Shown here piece by piece: positions 8,393 to 16,991 of a DNA stretch of 32,936 bases; position 1 is the first letter of the stretch; every line of letters begins with the position of its first letter. This stretch comes from Nitrospinaceae bacterium. GTDB taxonomy: Bacteria > Nitrospinota > Nitrospinia > Nitrospinales > VA-1. The position numbers were made by a program, and so were the translations under genes. The stretch spans positions 1 to 32,936 of the forward strand of contig JAJDAV010000200.1 of the NCBI GenBank assembly GCA_029261695.1. The letters run 5' to 3'. The notes under the pieces are model-generated. The model was not told where the DNA came from and did no database searches. It saw only the letters and a program-made list of their open reading frames with translations.

Positions 8393-8662
8393 CCCTCTAG
8401 CGAGGGTGGCGACTATGAATTGGGTTTTAGAAAGGTTTATGATTTTGGGCGAATTAGCAGTTTTGACTCATTTTGCCCTAATTTGATCCTTCTCCCTTGA
8501 GGGGAGAGGGCTGGGTGCGGGTGATTCAATCAAAATTGGACTGAATCTCGCCCATTTCGCTAAAACGAAGACCATGATAGGCTATGGGGAATTATTTAAT
8601 GAACCCCTCTTTTTTAAAGAGGGGCTGGGGTGATTTAGATTTATCTACAAGCTTCAATGACG
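8393..8662. repeat. non-coding gap with REP-like hairpins and inverted arms
   Basis: No gene is visible in this stretch. It holds a CTCCC/GGGAG hairpin near 8491-8506 followed by agggctgggtgcgggtga, and a 9-bp hairpin CCCCTCTTT/AAAGAGGGG at 8604-8624 followed by the related ggggctggggtga. Around the first hairpin two arms are roughly inverted copies: gggcgaattagcag... near 8448 and the reverse complement of ...gactgaatctcgccc near 8538-8556. The layout resembles dispersed intergenic palindromic repeats, but only two units are present here. Confidence 0.45.
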
Positions 8663-8690
8663 TGAAAGAAAATCCCCCTGATCAGGGGGA
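8663..8690 (-). terminator. rho-independent terminator after the BtuF-like gene
   Basis: TCCCCCTGATCAGGGGGA (8673-8690) is an 18-nt perfect palindrome starting 8 nt past the stop of the gene ending at 8698. On the minus strand it is followed by TTTTCTTTC. It probably ends the pilA-downstream glycosyltransferase transcript. Confidence 0.65.
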
Positions 8691-8697
8691 AGAATAT

Positions 8698-9621
8698 TTA
8701 TTTTAAAGCTAGGGCAGAACCGAGTTCAATAATTCCCTCTTTGTATTGCTCGCCGAATTCGGGGAACAGGGTTGGATGGGTGCAGTAGGCGAGGATTTCC
8801 AACGAGTCCAATATTCGTGGACCGGGGCGATTGAAATAGGAGTTGCCATCGACCAGATAAATTCGCGGAGGGTTTTTCCAATCTGGCAGTTGTTGCCTGA
8901 GCAACTCTAATTCCTTTAAGGTTTGGTCGAGCTTGTATCCACAAGGCTTCACAATAACGACATCGGGTTCTATTTTTTCAAGGTCTTCACGATTAACCAC
9001 AGGTGCAGGTTGGCCGCTTTCAGCAAAGCATGCCTGACCACCAACGATACCAATCATTTCTGGCAACCACATTCCACCGATATAAATAGGATCGACCCAT
9101 TCGATGGTCAACACTTTTTGTGAAGGCCCATTACCACTTCGAGCGCGAACTTCATTTATTCTCGACTCCACTTCTTTGCGAAATTCATGGCCTACATCAC
9201 TGACCGAAAGTTGGTCGGCAACATTTTGGACATCGCCCCAAATATCACCTAGCAATTGTGGTTTGAGGGAAATGATACGCGCATCCGTCTCAAGTACTTC
9301 CTGACAAGCCTGCTCTACCTGCTCGAACGAAACCGCACAAACATCGCATAGATCTTGAGTGATTATAAAATCGGGCCGGAGAGTTTTTAATAGTTCAATA
9401 TCCAGGTCATAAACGGACACAGCACTTTTCATCACCCCCATAACCGACTGATGAATTTCGGCGCTCGACAATTTGGCATTGATTAGACTGGAGGTTAATT
9501 TGGGTAACGATACAACGGACTCGGGAAAATCGCATTCGTGAGAAACACCTACAAGGTTTTTTTCTAATCCCAACCTGGCAATAATTTCTGTCGCGGAGGG
9601 AAGCAGACTGACTAACTTCAT
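8698..9621 (-). CDS. BtuF-like periplasmic-binding-fold protein without signal peptide
   Basis: The 307-residue protein has the helical-backbone (cluster A-II) fold of iron/cobalamin-binding proteins of the BtuF/FhuD superfamily: LVSLLPSATEIIARLGL at the start, LVGVSHECDFP, LRPDFIITQDLCDVCAV, and a C-terminal lobe with YFNRPGPRILDSLEILAYCTHP. Unlike true BtuF it has no signal peptide or lipobox: it begins directly with the first beta strand. It may therefore be a cytoplasmic corrinoid- or metal-binding protein, or be exported by other means. The CDVC pair is a notable extra. No permease or ATPase gene adjoins it. Its ATG overlaps the stop of the YfhO-like gene by 4 nt (ATGA), so it is translationally coupled to that gene. 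Confidence 0.75.
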   Translation of the reverse strand: MKLVSLLPSATEIIARLGLEKNLVGVSHECDFPESVVSLPKLTSSLINAKLSSAEIHQSVMGVMKSAVSVYDLDIELLKTLRPDFIITQDLCDVCAVSFEQVEQACQEVLETDARIISLKPQLLGDIWGDVQNVADQLSVSDVGHEFRKEVESRINEVRARSGNGPSQKVLTIEWVDPIYIGGMWLPEMIGIVGGQACFAESGQPAPVVNREDLEKIEPDVVIVKPCGYKLDQTLKELELLRQQLPDWKNPPRIYLVDGNSYFNRPGPRILDSLEILAYCTHPTLFPEFGEQYKEGIIELGSALALK

Positions 9622-11903
9622 GCTCTTGTCCTCTCTGGTTTAAAAATTAAAAATAGGATGATGAAAAGCGCAAAACTACTTACAAAAACTCCCGTTCTTA
9701 ATCCAATCGGAACGTAAGAAAATTCGATCTTATGATTTCCAGGACTCAATTTTACCCCACGGTAAAAAGAGTTGGCTCTATGAATAGGTTGTTCCTTACC
9801 ATCCACCATTACTTTCCATCCGGGGAAATAGGTATCCAGTAAAACTAGAAATCCCTCTCCATTTTGCCTAGTGCTTATAGATACTCCATTTGGAACATAT
9901 TTGAAATTTTCAATTTGCCCTGAAAAATTTTCAGTTTTTTCTACCGGCACCGACTCTTCCAGAAGTACTTGCTTGAGTGGATTAAAGTTGGAGTCATAAT
10001 AAAAGTCGAGCAATTTTTCTTTTGGTAGCATTATCGAATCACCCACAATGAACGCCCGCGGCAAAACATCTTCAAACACCTTCACCTTTTTAATCCCCCT
10101 CTGCCCCGTCTCAAAAGGCAACTGCTCATACTCTTCAGTTACCCAGTACTTCACATTGCTGCGCTCTAAAATAATTTTCTTCTTTTGAATTTTAGAAAAT
10201 ATAAAAGACTTGTACCAGCGATAACTTGCATTCATCTTCATAGTAGCTGACCCATCTACATAAGCCAGATCATGAATAGCGCCAAGGTTCGGGTAAATTT
10301 GATCTCGTGATGCTAATTGGACAGCCAAAATATTTGACCTGTTCGACTGTTTAGTCTTTTTATGCGACTTGCTCTGAATGGGAGCTTTTACTTTGGACTC
10401 CCTGTCCAACAACATACCGTTATAAATTCGGTATGAGTCGGCAGTACCGCCAAGACGCTCGGCCAAAACTGGAGCCTGAGTATAAAACTGCTTGTCGATC
10501 ATTGGAACGACCATAGAGTTTTTGCCCATCAAGTCCATTACCATTAACAAAAGCAAAAAATATAAGAATTTTGGTTGGCTTATTTTTCTACAATAAAAAG
10601 CAAATAGAGTAATAGTAATCAAAAACAAAATCATTAAAGATTCAAACCCGCTTCGGTTAGAATTCACACCATAAGTTGCTACCACCCCCACCCCCGTTAT
10701 CAATAGGGCGAGCAAAAGTTTGTTAAAATTATTTTTGTTATCTTTTAGAGAATTTAACAATCGGTCCAATGCCAGCCCTAACAAAAAAACCAACGCAAAA
10801 GCGCAAAGAAAAAAGAACTTTTGGGGATAACGAAACATATCAAAGATAGGTATCCATTCATGAAAAAAAGAATAGAACGGATTAAACTTACCTAACGCAA
10901 AAAACACACCCAAACCAAATACCACCAACCAAAATCTAATCGACCTATCTTTCCGGAAAACCAACAAACAACTGAAAAACACAAACAACGGCACCACGCC
11001 CATATAAAAACTATGAATGAAGTAATTCATCTCTTTCTGGGTAGATTCCATAAAACGCATATAGTTTTCTGGCAGAAAAAGATCCAACAAAGTGCTCGGG
11101 TTCAACGACCAATGTGTGCTCGTGGCATAGTTCAGGCCACTGCCGCGGGCTATCTCCTTTAGAAAAGAGAATGTGGGGATCCATTGCACAGCAGACAGAG
11201 CTAATGCCATTACAACAAGAGCTAGAATAGCTAAACTTTTTTTAACGAAGCCATGAATTTTTTCATTCCCTTCATACAAATAAACTGAATGGGAATAAAT
11301 CAATAGAACAGAAAAAATGGCATTCTCCGGTCCTCCACCTAAAACCTGAAAAGAAATAAAAACCGCTGCCCAGCAAAAATATTTCAGGCTTCCCCCCGCC
11401 ATATACTTTTGCCACATCATTAATATTAGTGGAAACCAGACCGCTGATTGGAAATGGTTATAGACCGAAGCAAGCGATAAAAAATACCCCCCCAACAAAC
11501 TGGTCACCGACGCACAAAGTGAAGCTTGAACTGATTCCCCCCAATATCGACAAAGGCCATAAACCGAGGCCATCAAAAGAAGATGATGGAATAAAAAATA
11601 TGCGTGGAAAGCAAACAGAAAATCTTCAATTAAAAATAATATTGACGGAGGATAAAAAACTCCCGGATGCATCAATGGCATCAAGGGGGTCCCCTGGAGA
11701 AGGTTGGGATACCAGAAAGGCCACTCTCCCATAGCCCAAACTCTCGCCAGATACAATTTCATGGGGTAGGCAAAATGCTGGACATCTCTGAAGAAAAACG
11801 TTTTCCCTTCAAATAAAACAGGAAAAAAATAAAGGACAAAAATTGACAGAAGAACTAAGGAAGGTAGAAAAAATTTTAAAGCAGGATGGCTATCATCATT
11901 CAT
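9618..11903 (-). CDS. YfhO-like multi-membrane GT-C protein
   Basis: The 761-residue protein is strongly hydrophobic, with about a dozen membrane segments from residue 12 to 460 and one more at the C-terminus (about 733-752), separated by a roughly 270-residue extracytoplasmic domain. Features of the YfhO family include FFFRDVQHFAYPMKLYLARVW after the first membrane span (the acidic loop expected of GT-C enzymes), YPNLLQGTPLMPLMHPGVFYPP, and a C-terminal segment LVLLDTYFPGWKVMVDGKE..IHRANSFYRGV. YfhO-type proteins are thought to move sugars from polyprenyl-phosphate donors to cell-surface acceptors. It lies 61 nt after a GT2 glycosyltransferase gene and is coupled (ATGA) to the BtuF-like gene. 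The acceptor is unknown; pilin or envelope glycan is possible. Confidence 0.78.
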   Translation of the reverse strand: MNDDSHPALKFFLPSLVLLSIFVLYFFPVLFEGKTFFFRDVQHFAYPMKLYLARVWAMGEWPFWYPNLLQGTPLMPLMHPGVFYPPSILFLIEDFLFAFHAYFLFHHLLLMASVYGLCRYWGESVQASLCASVTSLLGGYFLSLASVYNHFQSAVWFPLILMMWQKYMAGGSLKYFCWAAVFISFQVLGGGPENAIFSVLLIYSHSVYLYEGNEKIHGFVKKSLAILALVVMALALSAVQWIPTFSFLKEIARGSGLNYATSTHWSLNPSTLLDLFLPENYMRFMESTQKEMNYFIHSFYMGVVPLFVFFSCLLVFRKDRSIRFWLVVFGLGVFFALGKFNPFYSFFHEWIPIFDMFRYPQKFFFLCAFALVFLLGLALDRLLNSLKDNKNNFNKLLLALLITGVGVVATYGVNSNRSGFESLMILFLITITLFAFYCRKISQPKFLYFLLLLMVMDLMGKNSMVVPMIDKQFYTQAPVLAERLGGTADSYRIYNGMLLDRESKVKAPIQSKSHKKTKQSNRSNILAVQLASRDQIYPNLGAIHDLAYVDGSATMKMNASYRWYKSFIFSKIQKKKIILERSNVKYWVTEEYEQLPFETGQRGIKKVKVFEDVLPRAFIVGDSIMLPKEKLLDFYYDSNFNPLKQVLLEESVPVEKTENFSGQIENFKYVPNGVSISTRQNGEGFLVLLDTYFPGWKVMVDGKEQPIHRANSFYRGVKLSPGNHKIEFSYVPIGLRTGVFVSSFALFIILFLIFKPERTRA

Positions 11904-11964
11904 TTCGAATTGGAATGCTTTAAGTTTAACCTAATACAGGTAATGGAATGGGAAAGTGACTGCA

Positions 11965-12915
11965 TCAGCCTTTTAGGCTTTTATTATTTTCCATATCGAA
12001 CCACATCGCAAATAAGAGAAACTGCAATCCCGAAATGATAAGGAAAGCTGAAAATAAGGCGCTTGTGGTGGAAACCGGCCCAGTAATAATTCGATATAAA
12101 AAAAGGTATATTCCTGTAATAAATCCTGCCGGGAAAGCAATCAATCCTAGAGTATAGAAAAAAACTAAAGGATGAAAATCTCGAATCACGTATTTATCAA
12201 CCAGTCGGCTGAAAAAGCAATGCACCAACAATCTTGAAATTGTGACAACAACCCGGGAAATTCGAATCCCTGAGACCTCTCCAATATTATATATAGGGCG
12301 AACAGGGACATCGCGTACAGTGCAATTGGCTACATTTAATTTTACTAATAAATCATTGGGCATTCCATACCTAGGATAAACATTATCCAGGTCGACAGCC
12401 TGCATTGCTTTTTTTGATATGGCGGTATAACCACATTGGGTGTCTGCTATATGCCAGTACCCACTGGCAATTTTTGTTAGCAAGGAAAGAATGCTATTTC
12501 CTATATATCGATGCCGGGGAATAATCTCCCATGCCTTCTTGTCAAATAAACGGTTTCCTTTTGTATAATCTACCCCTTCTACCGCAACCGGAAGGATGAG
12601 GTTTTCTAAATCATCCGGGTCCATTTGCGCATCACCCGCCATTACCACAGCGATATCAACTTCATTCTCCAAACTTGCTTTATATCCTGAACAAATCGCT
12701 GCCCCCACGCCACGGTTCTCTTTATGGCAAATCAACCGGATGCGTGAATCACTTCCCATTCTTTCACGGACTTTTTCAGAGGTTGCGTCTGAACTGCCAT
12801 CATCAATCACCAAAATGTGGTCTACCCAATGCGGAATAGACTGTAAAACTTTTTGGATTAATTTCTGCTCGTTATGAGCAGGTACGACAATGGAAATTAC
12901 TTTATCCTTAAACAT
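11965..12915 (-). CDS. GT2 family glycosyltransferase (polyprenyl-phosphate sugar synthase type)
   Basis: The 316-residue protein has a GT-A domain followed by two membrane segments (about 244-272 and 282-304). The nucleotide-sugar motifs are ISIVVPAHNE (8-17), VIDDGSSDAT (36-45) and the DXD-like GDAQMDPDD. This layout is that of DPM1/ArnC-like enzymes that load a sugar onto dolichyl- or undecaprenyl-phosphate at the inner membrane. Such lipid-linked sugars are donors for GT-C transferases like those encoded on either side. Its ATG directly follows the stop of the DUF2723 gene (TAAATG, no gap), so the two are co-translated. The sugar cannot be named from sequence. Confidence 0.86.
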   Translation of the reverse strand: MFKDKVISIVVPAHNEQKLIQKVLQSIPHWVDHILVIDDGSSDATSEKVRERMGSDSRIRLICHKENRGVGAAICSGYKASLENEVDIAVVMAGDAQMDPDDLENLILPVAVEGVDYTKGNRLFDKKAWEIIPRHRYIGNSILSLLTKIASGYWHIADTQCGYTAISKKAMQAVDLDNVYPRYGMPNDLLVKLNVANCTVRDVPVRPIYNIGEVSGIRISRVVVTISRLLVHCFFSRLVDKYVIRDFHPLVFFYTLGLIAFPAGFITGIYLFLYRIITGPVSTTSALFSAFLIISGLQFLLFAMWFDMENNKSLKG

Positions 12916-15125
12916 TTAGCTTGCCGCCTCTAAAAATTGTTGGATGCTTCTGACTTTTTTGAGATCTTTTAACGATTTTATTTTTTTCTCGGAAATTTTT
13001 AAATTCGCAACGGCTTCCTCTCTTTTTCCAGCCATCAACATTAAAATACTTTTTTCATAAAAAGGACGAAAGGCATCTGGCTCAACATTTATCGCGAGGC
13101 TAAAAGAATCAATCGCTCCCTGGTAGTCCTTATCACTTTTTTGCACAAGGCCTTTTGCCAAAAATGTTTGAAAACTGTCCGGGAAGTATTTTCTCATTTT
13201 TTTCCACTGCAGTCTTCCTTCATTTTTCTTTCCGTCAAGAATCAGGTTATCAACCATTTTCAAATGCCAATCCGGTCCTTGCTGTCCTAGAAAGTCATAC
13301 AAGACCTGCAAAACTTCGCGCTCTTCTTCATATCTTTTTGTTGCATGGAAGTGATTAGCAAAAGAGGGAAGGTAAAAAATTAATTTATTAATCCATTTCG
13401 CCTCATACTGCAAACTTGGCTTTTTGAGCTCTTCTTCAATCCAACTCTTGAACTCGTTAAAACCATCCAATGAATCCGCTGTTGGTTTATTATTGTATGA
13501 AGGAAATTTTAATAACAGATTTTTATGCGGCAAGAGTTCCTCCGCGAGCGGAAACTCCTTAAATAAAAGCCAATTTTGCTCGATAATCACAGGGCGATCT
13601 TTGGCATTCTGCCTCAAAAATTCCATCAAATATTCGAATGCCAGTTCTGTTGAACCGAATTTGTGTTTTTCCGGGTTGGGCAAAGATAAATCTGGATAAC
13701 GTTTTGGAGTTAGATAAGAGGTTGGGTCATCTTCAAGAAAATCTCCCGCCTTAACTAACGACACATCATCACGCAATCGCATTACATCCATATAATAGGC
13801 CATGTAAAACCAGGAAATCTCGGTAACATAAATACTTTCATCATCCAGTGACAATATTGCTTTTTTTAAATAGGACTCTGCAAAATAATTATTTGATCGA
13901 TCTACTTTCACAAAATTAGATATCATCAACCAGAAAACACAAGCCCCTGATACTGCACAAATGCTGAATCGAATGGTTTTATTGGAATGCTGGATTTTCT
14001 CTGTGCCTTGATTTTCTTTTGATGAAACACAAAATTTTTCAAATAACAGCCAGTAAAAAAATAGCGCCGCCCATAAACAGGAAACAATGTAGGATGGAAA
14101 ATAGCTTTCTTCTCTCCAACCCACAAAAAAGGAGGCATTCACAGCCACAATCAGAAAAAGAAAAATAAATAGAGGGATATTTTTTCTCGCGCATAATATA
14201 GCCCCTCCAAAAAAACCAACGACCATCAACCAGGTAAATTGGCGCGACAGGTCATCAATCAACCGATAGAAAACATATCCAGTAGCTGAAGTGATTGAAA
14301 CAAATTTATCAAAAAAAGGTTGCGCCTTTAGAGAGCTACCTTCTGACGCCACCTCAGTAAATTTTGAAAAATGTAACTCTGAATGACGACGATCGGTCAC
14401 CTGATCAAAAAAGTTTTGCAGTGTCTCCGGGTTTCCCCAATCAATAATAGGCTCTGCCAGGGAGCGAATCGGCAAATAGAGGTAGACGGAAAAACCCAAC
14501 AAAAAAATTAACGAAGAGATTCCCAGGTTTCTAAGTTTAGAACCCTTACCCCAGACCAAATACAAAACTAAAATAGCGGGCAGATAAAATGCAACGGTTG
14601 CATGATTCCCTGAGCTCAACCCAAAACATAAGGCAGCCAAAAAAAGGAAACGACTGTCATTATTTGTCTTCCACAATAAAAGAAGATAAATAATCAGAAC
14701 CGTAAAAAAAGCATGCAAGGTATAAACTTCCGCAACCAGAGAACTTGACCAAAAAGGGAAACTAAATGCCAATAACGCCGGGGGGAATAAAGCAGGAATT
14801 TCTCGTGATTCAGGGCGACTTCCTTGAAAACATAGTTCAATAATTTTATTTGCAGACAAATAGAGAACAACCAGCGTCATACATGCCAATAATGCAGAAA
14901 AGAAATTGACTCGAAACGCTATTGACCCAAACGGGAAAAAAGTGATTGCCTTGGCAATTAAATTATAGGAGGGGAAACCTGCGGGATGACTGATTCCCAG
15001 AGCAAATGATGTGTCTATAAACTCTGAGGCATCCTGGTACCCAAGAGAGGGCGCTAGAGTAAAAAGATAGATGCCACCCGGAATAAAAATTAAAAAAAAA
15101 CAGGTCGAATATTAAAAACATTCAT
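12916..15125 (-). CDS. DUF2723 GT-C membrane protein with C-terminal TPR, apparent frameshift at a T9 run
   Basis: Translation upstream of TTG 14889 continues the family's N-terminal signature without a stop back to 15111: YLFTLAPSLGYQDASEF, LGISHPAGFPSYNLIAK, FPFGSIAFRVNFFSALL. This matches the DUF2723 consensus, including the Asp-Ser/Ala-Glu loop and HPPGYP-like motif. No start exists in that frame. An ATG at 15125 (MNVFNIRPVFF) is one base out of register and meets TAA right after nine T residues (complement of 15092-15100). One extra T, or a -1 slip, would join it to give about 736 residues. Then come about ten membrane segments, a soluble part and a TPR near the C-terminus. It is probably a protein O-glycosyltransferase-like GT-C enzyme. 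It lies directly behind pilA and abuts the GT2 gene. Confidence 0.75.
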
Positions 15126-15151
15126 AGTGAAATACCTGATTCCGGTTTTGA

Positions 15152-15189
15152 CAAAAAAATTCCCTGCTCTACAGAGTGTAGAGCAGGGA
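15152..15189 (-). terminator. strong rho-independent terminator of pilA
   Basis: A perfect 13-bp stem (15161-15173 with 15177-15189) around a GAG loop starts 14 nt after the pilA stop. On the minus strand it is followed by ATTTTTTTG. The next gene's ATG is only 27 nt past the T tract, so that gene relies on read-through or on a promoter inside pilA. Confidence 0.92.
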
Positions 15190-15202
15190 ATCTAAAAATA
15201 AA

Positions 15203-15589
15203 TTACTGCTTGGTAATGGCACCTGAAGAATCAATTGCATAAGTAACAGTTGATGCATCAGAGTTTACCGCCGTTGCAGCATAAGCCGCTTCTGTGGTGG
15301 TACCATCCGTAACTGTTATTTTGGTTGATTTTGAGAAACCATAAGTTGTAGTTGTAACGTCTGCAGTAGTACAATTTGTACCAGCTCCGTTGTCAGCCCA
15401 ATAAGCTTTACAGGAGAGGAATAAATTATGCAACGTAGCTTGAGTATCTGAGTTATAAGCACGTTCTTTGTAAGCACTGAACTGAGGAATTGCGATAGCA
15501 GCCAAAATACCGATGATGGCAATAACAATCAGCAATTCAATCAAGGTAAAACCCTTTTCACCTTCCACTTTTCTAAATCTAGATAACAT
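15203..15589 (-). CDS. pilA: type IV major pilin PilA
   Basis: The 128-residue prepilin has a 13-residue basic leader ending in G and then FTLIELLIVIAIIGILAAIA, the classic class IVa signature with Glu at mature position 5. The mature chain would be 115 residues. Two cysteines (C60, C73 of the precursor) could form a disulfide. A Thr/Ser-rich stretch (about 73-115) could accept O-linked sugars. The mature N-terminal half is very close to Geobacter PilA, with aromatics at 1, 24, 27 and 32 conserved and Y50/W51 further on. GGGAG lies 7 nt before the ATG. Expression is driven by a near-consensus sigma-54 element upstream and ends at a strong terminator. Filament export would use the PilQ encoded at the window's right edge. 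Confidence 0.95.
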   Translation of the reverse strand: MLSRFRKVEGEKGFTLIELLIVIAIIGILAAIAIPQFSAYKERAYNSDTQATLHNLFLSCKAYWADNGAGTNCTTADVTTTTYGFSKSTKITVTDGTTTEAAYAATAVNSDASTVTYAIDSSGAITKQ

Positions 15590-15662
15590 TTTCTTCTCCC
15601 GTTCTTAAGTTAACAAAAATTACTTTTGGATAATGCGATTTTCAATCCTCTTTACCCTAATA

Positions 15663-15679
15663 AAGCAAACATCGTGCCT
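15663..15679 (-). promoter_or_regulatory. sigma-54 (-24/-12) promoter of pilA
   Basis: The minus strand reads AGGCACG-ATGT-TTGCTT, against consensus TGGCACG-N4-TTGCW. GG (15678-15677) and GC (15666-15665) are exactly 10 nt apart. The predicted start is near 15653, leaving a 5' leader of about 64 nt before the ATG at 15589. Control of pilA by RpoN with PilS/PilR is well established in Pseudomonas and Geobacter. Confidence 0.88.
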
Positions 15680-15905
15680 TTTTTACACTTTTAGTTATAT
15701 CGCGGAAAAAACATTATAACTCATATAAAAATAATATGTTATATAATCAGTCAAAACTATAAATCTATCCCTAGATTGAAAAAACCTTAATAACTGACAA
15801 ACTTTGTCATCTAAGATTAACAATTTTTGTAACTTATTGAATATGCCTAAGAAGAAATGCTATTGCCTCTTGCGATCGGTCTTATCTTATGGAACGATTT
15901 AGGCC
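15680..15905. other. AT-rich divergent region between pilA and nadD
   Basis: This non-coding stretch separates the divergent pilA and nadD genes. It is very AT-rich and is where an RpoN activator would be expected to bind upstream of the pilA promoter. I found no clear repeat or confident sigma-70 promoter for nadD in it. Confidence 0.5.
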
Positions 15906-16607
15906 ATGGTAAATTCTATTAATATTGGTTTGATTGGGGGCACCTTTGACCCTGTTCATAACGGGCACTTGCATCTTGCCGAACAGGCCCAAAAACTTTT
16001 TGAACTACAAGAAGTAATATTCATTCCTGCATACCGTTCTCCCCATAAATTGGCCTTTGAGCCCGTATCCCCTGAACACCGGATGGCCATGCTCGCGTTG
16101 GCCCTAAAAGACAAACCAGATTTCTCCATGGATATAAGAGAAATCGATGTGGAAAAGGTATCCTATACTATTGAAACTCTGAAAGGTTTGAGTTCAAATC
16201 ATCCTGATTGGAAAATGTTCCTTATATTGGGAGGAGATGCTTTCCAGTCGATCGACACTTGGAAAGATTGCACTCAACTTCTGGATTTTTGCAATATTTT
16301 GGTAGGCACGCGACCCGGCATTGAAATGAAAATTTCTGATTCTATTAAAAAGAAACTTTCCTTGAACGAGCCTGAAACGAACAGTCATACATCTGCTATT
16401 GAAAAAGAAAAAATTGTTTTTAGAAATCCTGAAAAAGGGACTAAGGTAATTTTCTTTCAAATTTCTCCTCTTGACATCTCGTCAAAAGATATTCGCCAAC
16501 GAATTAACAAGAGAGAAGAAATCAAAAATTTGTTGCCCCCCTCCGTTGATCATTATATTATGCAGAATCAACTTTATCGGAATGATTCCCCTCCAAAAGT
16601 GGCTTGA
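15906..16607 (+). CDS. nadD: nicotinate-nucleotide adenylyltransferase
   Basis: The 233-residue protein starts with IGLIGGTFDPVHNGHLHLAE, the nucleotidyltransferase (T/H)xGH region. It also has YRSPHK, LILGGDAFQSIDTW and a C-terminal ISSKDIRQRI in place of the usual ISST-x-IR. It adenylates nicotinate mononucleotide to deamido-NAD in the cytoplasm, a late step of the pathway that NadB begins. It is about 20 residues longer than typical because of an inserted stretch around residues 140-178 (KKKLSLNEPETNSHTSAIEK and following). The stop is directly followed by the rsfS ATG, a common nadD-rsfS pairing. No strong Shine-Dalgarno is visible. Confidence 0.93.
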   Translation: MVNSINIGLIGGTFDPVHNGHLHLAEQAQKLFELQEVIFIPAYRSPHKLAFEPVSPEHRMAMLALALKDKPDFSMDIREIDVEKVSYTIETLKGLSSNHPDWKMFLILGGDAFQSIDTWKDCTQLLDFCNILVGTRPGIEMKISDSIKKKLSLNEPETNSHTSAIEKEKIVFRNPEKGTKVIFFQISPLDISSKDIRQRINKREEIKNLLPPSVDHYIMQNQLYRNDSPPKVA

Positions 16608-16961
16608 ATGAAAGAGAATTTTAATGCTATCCAGCAATTAGCTGTGGATGCTGCTTCGGAAAAAAAAGCTTTTGATATCCTCATTTTGGATCTGCGGAAC
16701 AGGTCGGACCTTACAGATTCTTTCATGATTTGTAGTGCCAACTCAAAAGTTCAAGTTCAATCAATCGTTGATGCCATCCTTGATAAATGCTATCTAGCCA
16801 AAATCAAACCATTGGGAGTAGAAGGTTATTCTGGTGGATATTGGGTAGTAGTAGATCTTGGAGATTTAATTGCACATGTTTTTCATAAAGAAGCCCGCCT
16901 TCATTACGACCTCGAACGTCTATGGGGAGATGTTCCAGTTATCAAGGCTGTAGGCGAATAA
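16608..16961 (+). CDS. rsfS: ribosomal silencing factor RsfS
   Basis: The 117-residue protein has the RsfS/Iojap layout: DILILDLRNRSDLTDSFMICSANSKVQVQSIVDAI, then GVEGYSGGYWVVVDLGDLIAHVFHKEARLHYDLERLWGD. These blocks form the surface that binds ribosomal protein uL14 and blocks subunit joining during starvation. Length is normal. Its ATG follows the nadD TGA with no gap, so translation is coupled. The next gene starts 30 nt downstream. Confidence 0.95.
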   Translation: MKENFNAIQQLAVDAASEKKAFDILILDLRNRSDLTDSFMICSANSKVQVQSIVDAILDKCYLAKIKPLGVEGYSGGYWVVVDLGDLIAHVFHKEARLHYDLERLWGDVPVIKAVGE

Positions 16962-16991
16962 CAAACTCTTTTGCCCCTTTCCTTTTATAAA

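Noticed and set aside
12916-14889. DUF2723 gene starting at TTG 14889
   Set aside because: Clear family homology continues without a stop for 74 codons upstream, so this start is only the first allowed codon in the frame, not the real beginning.
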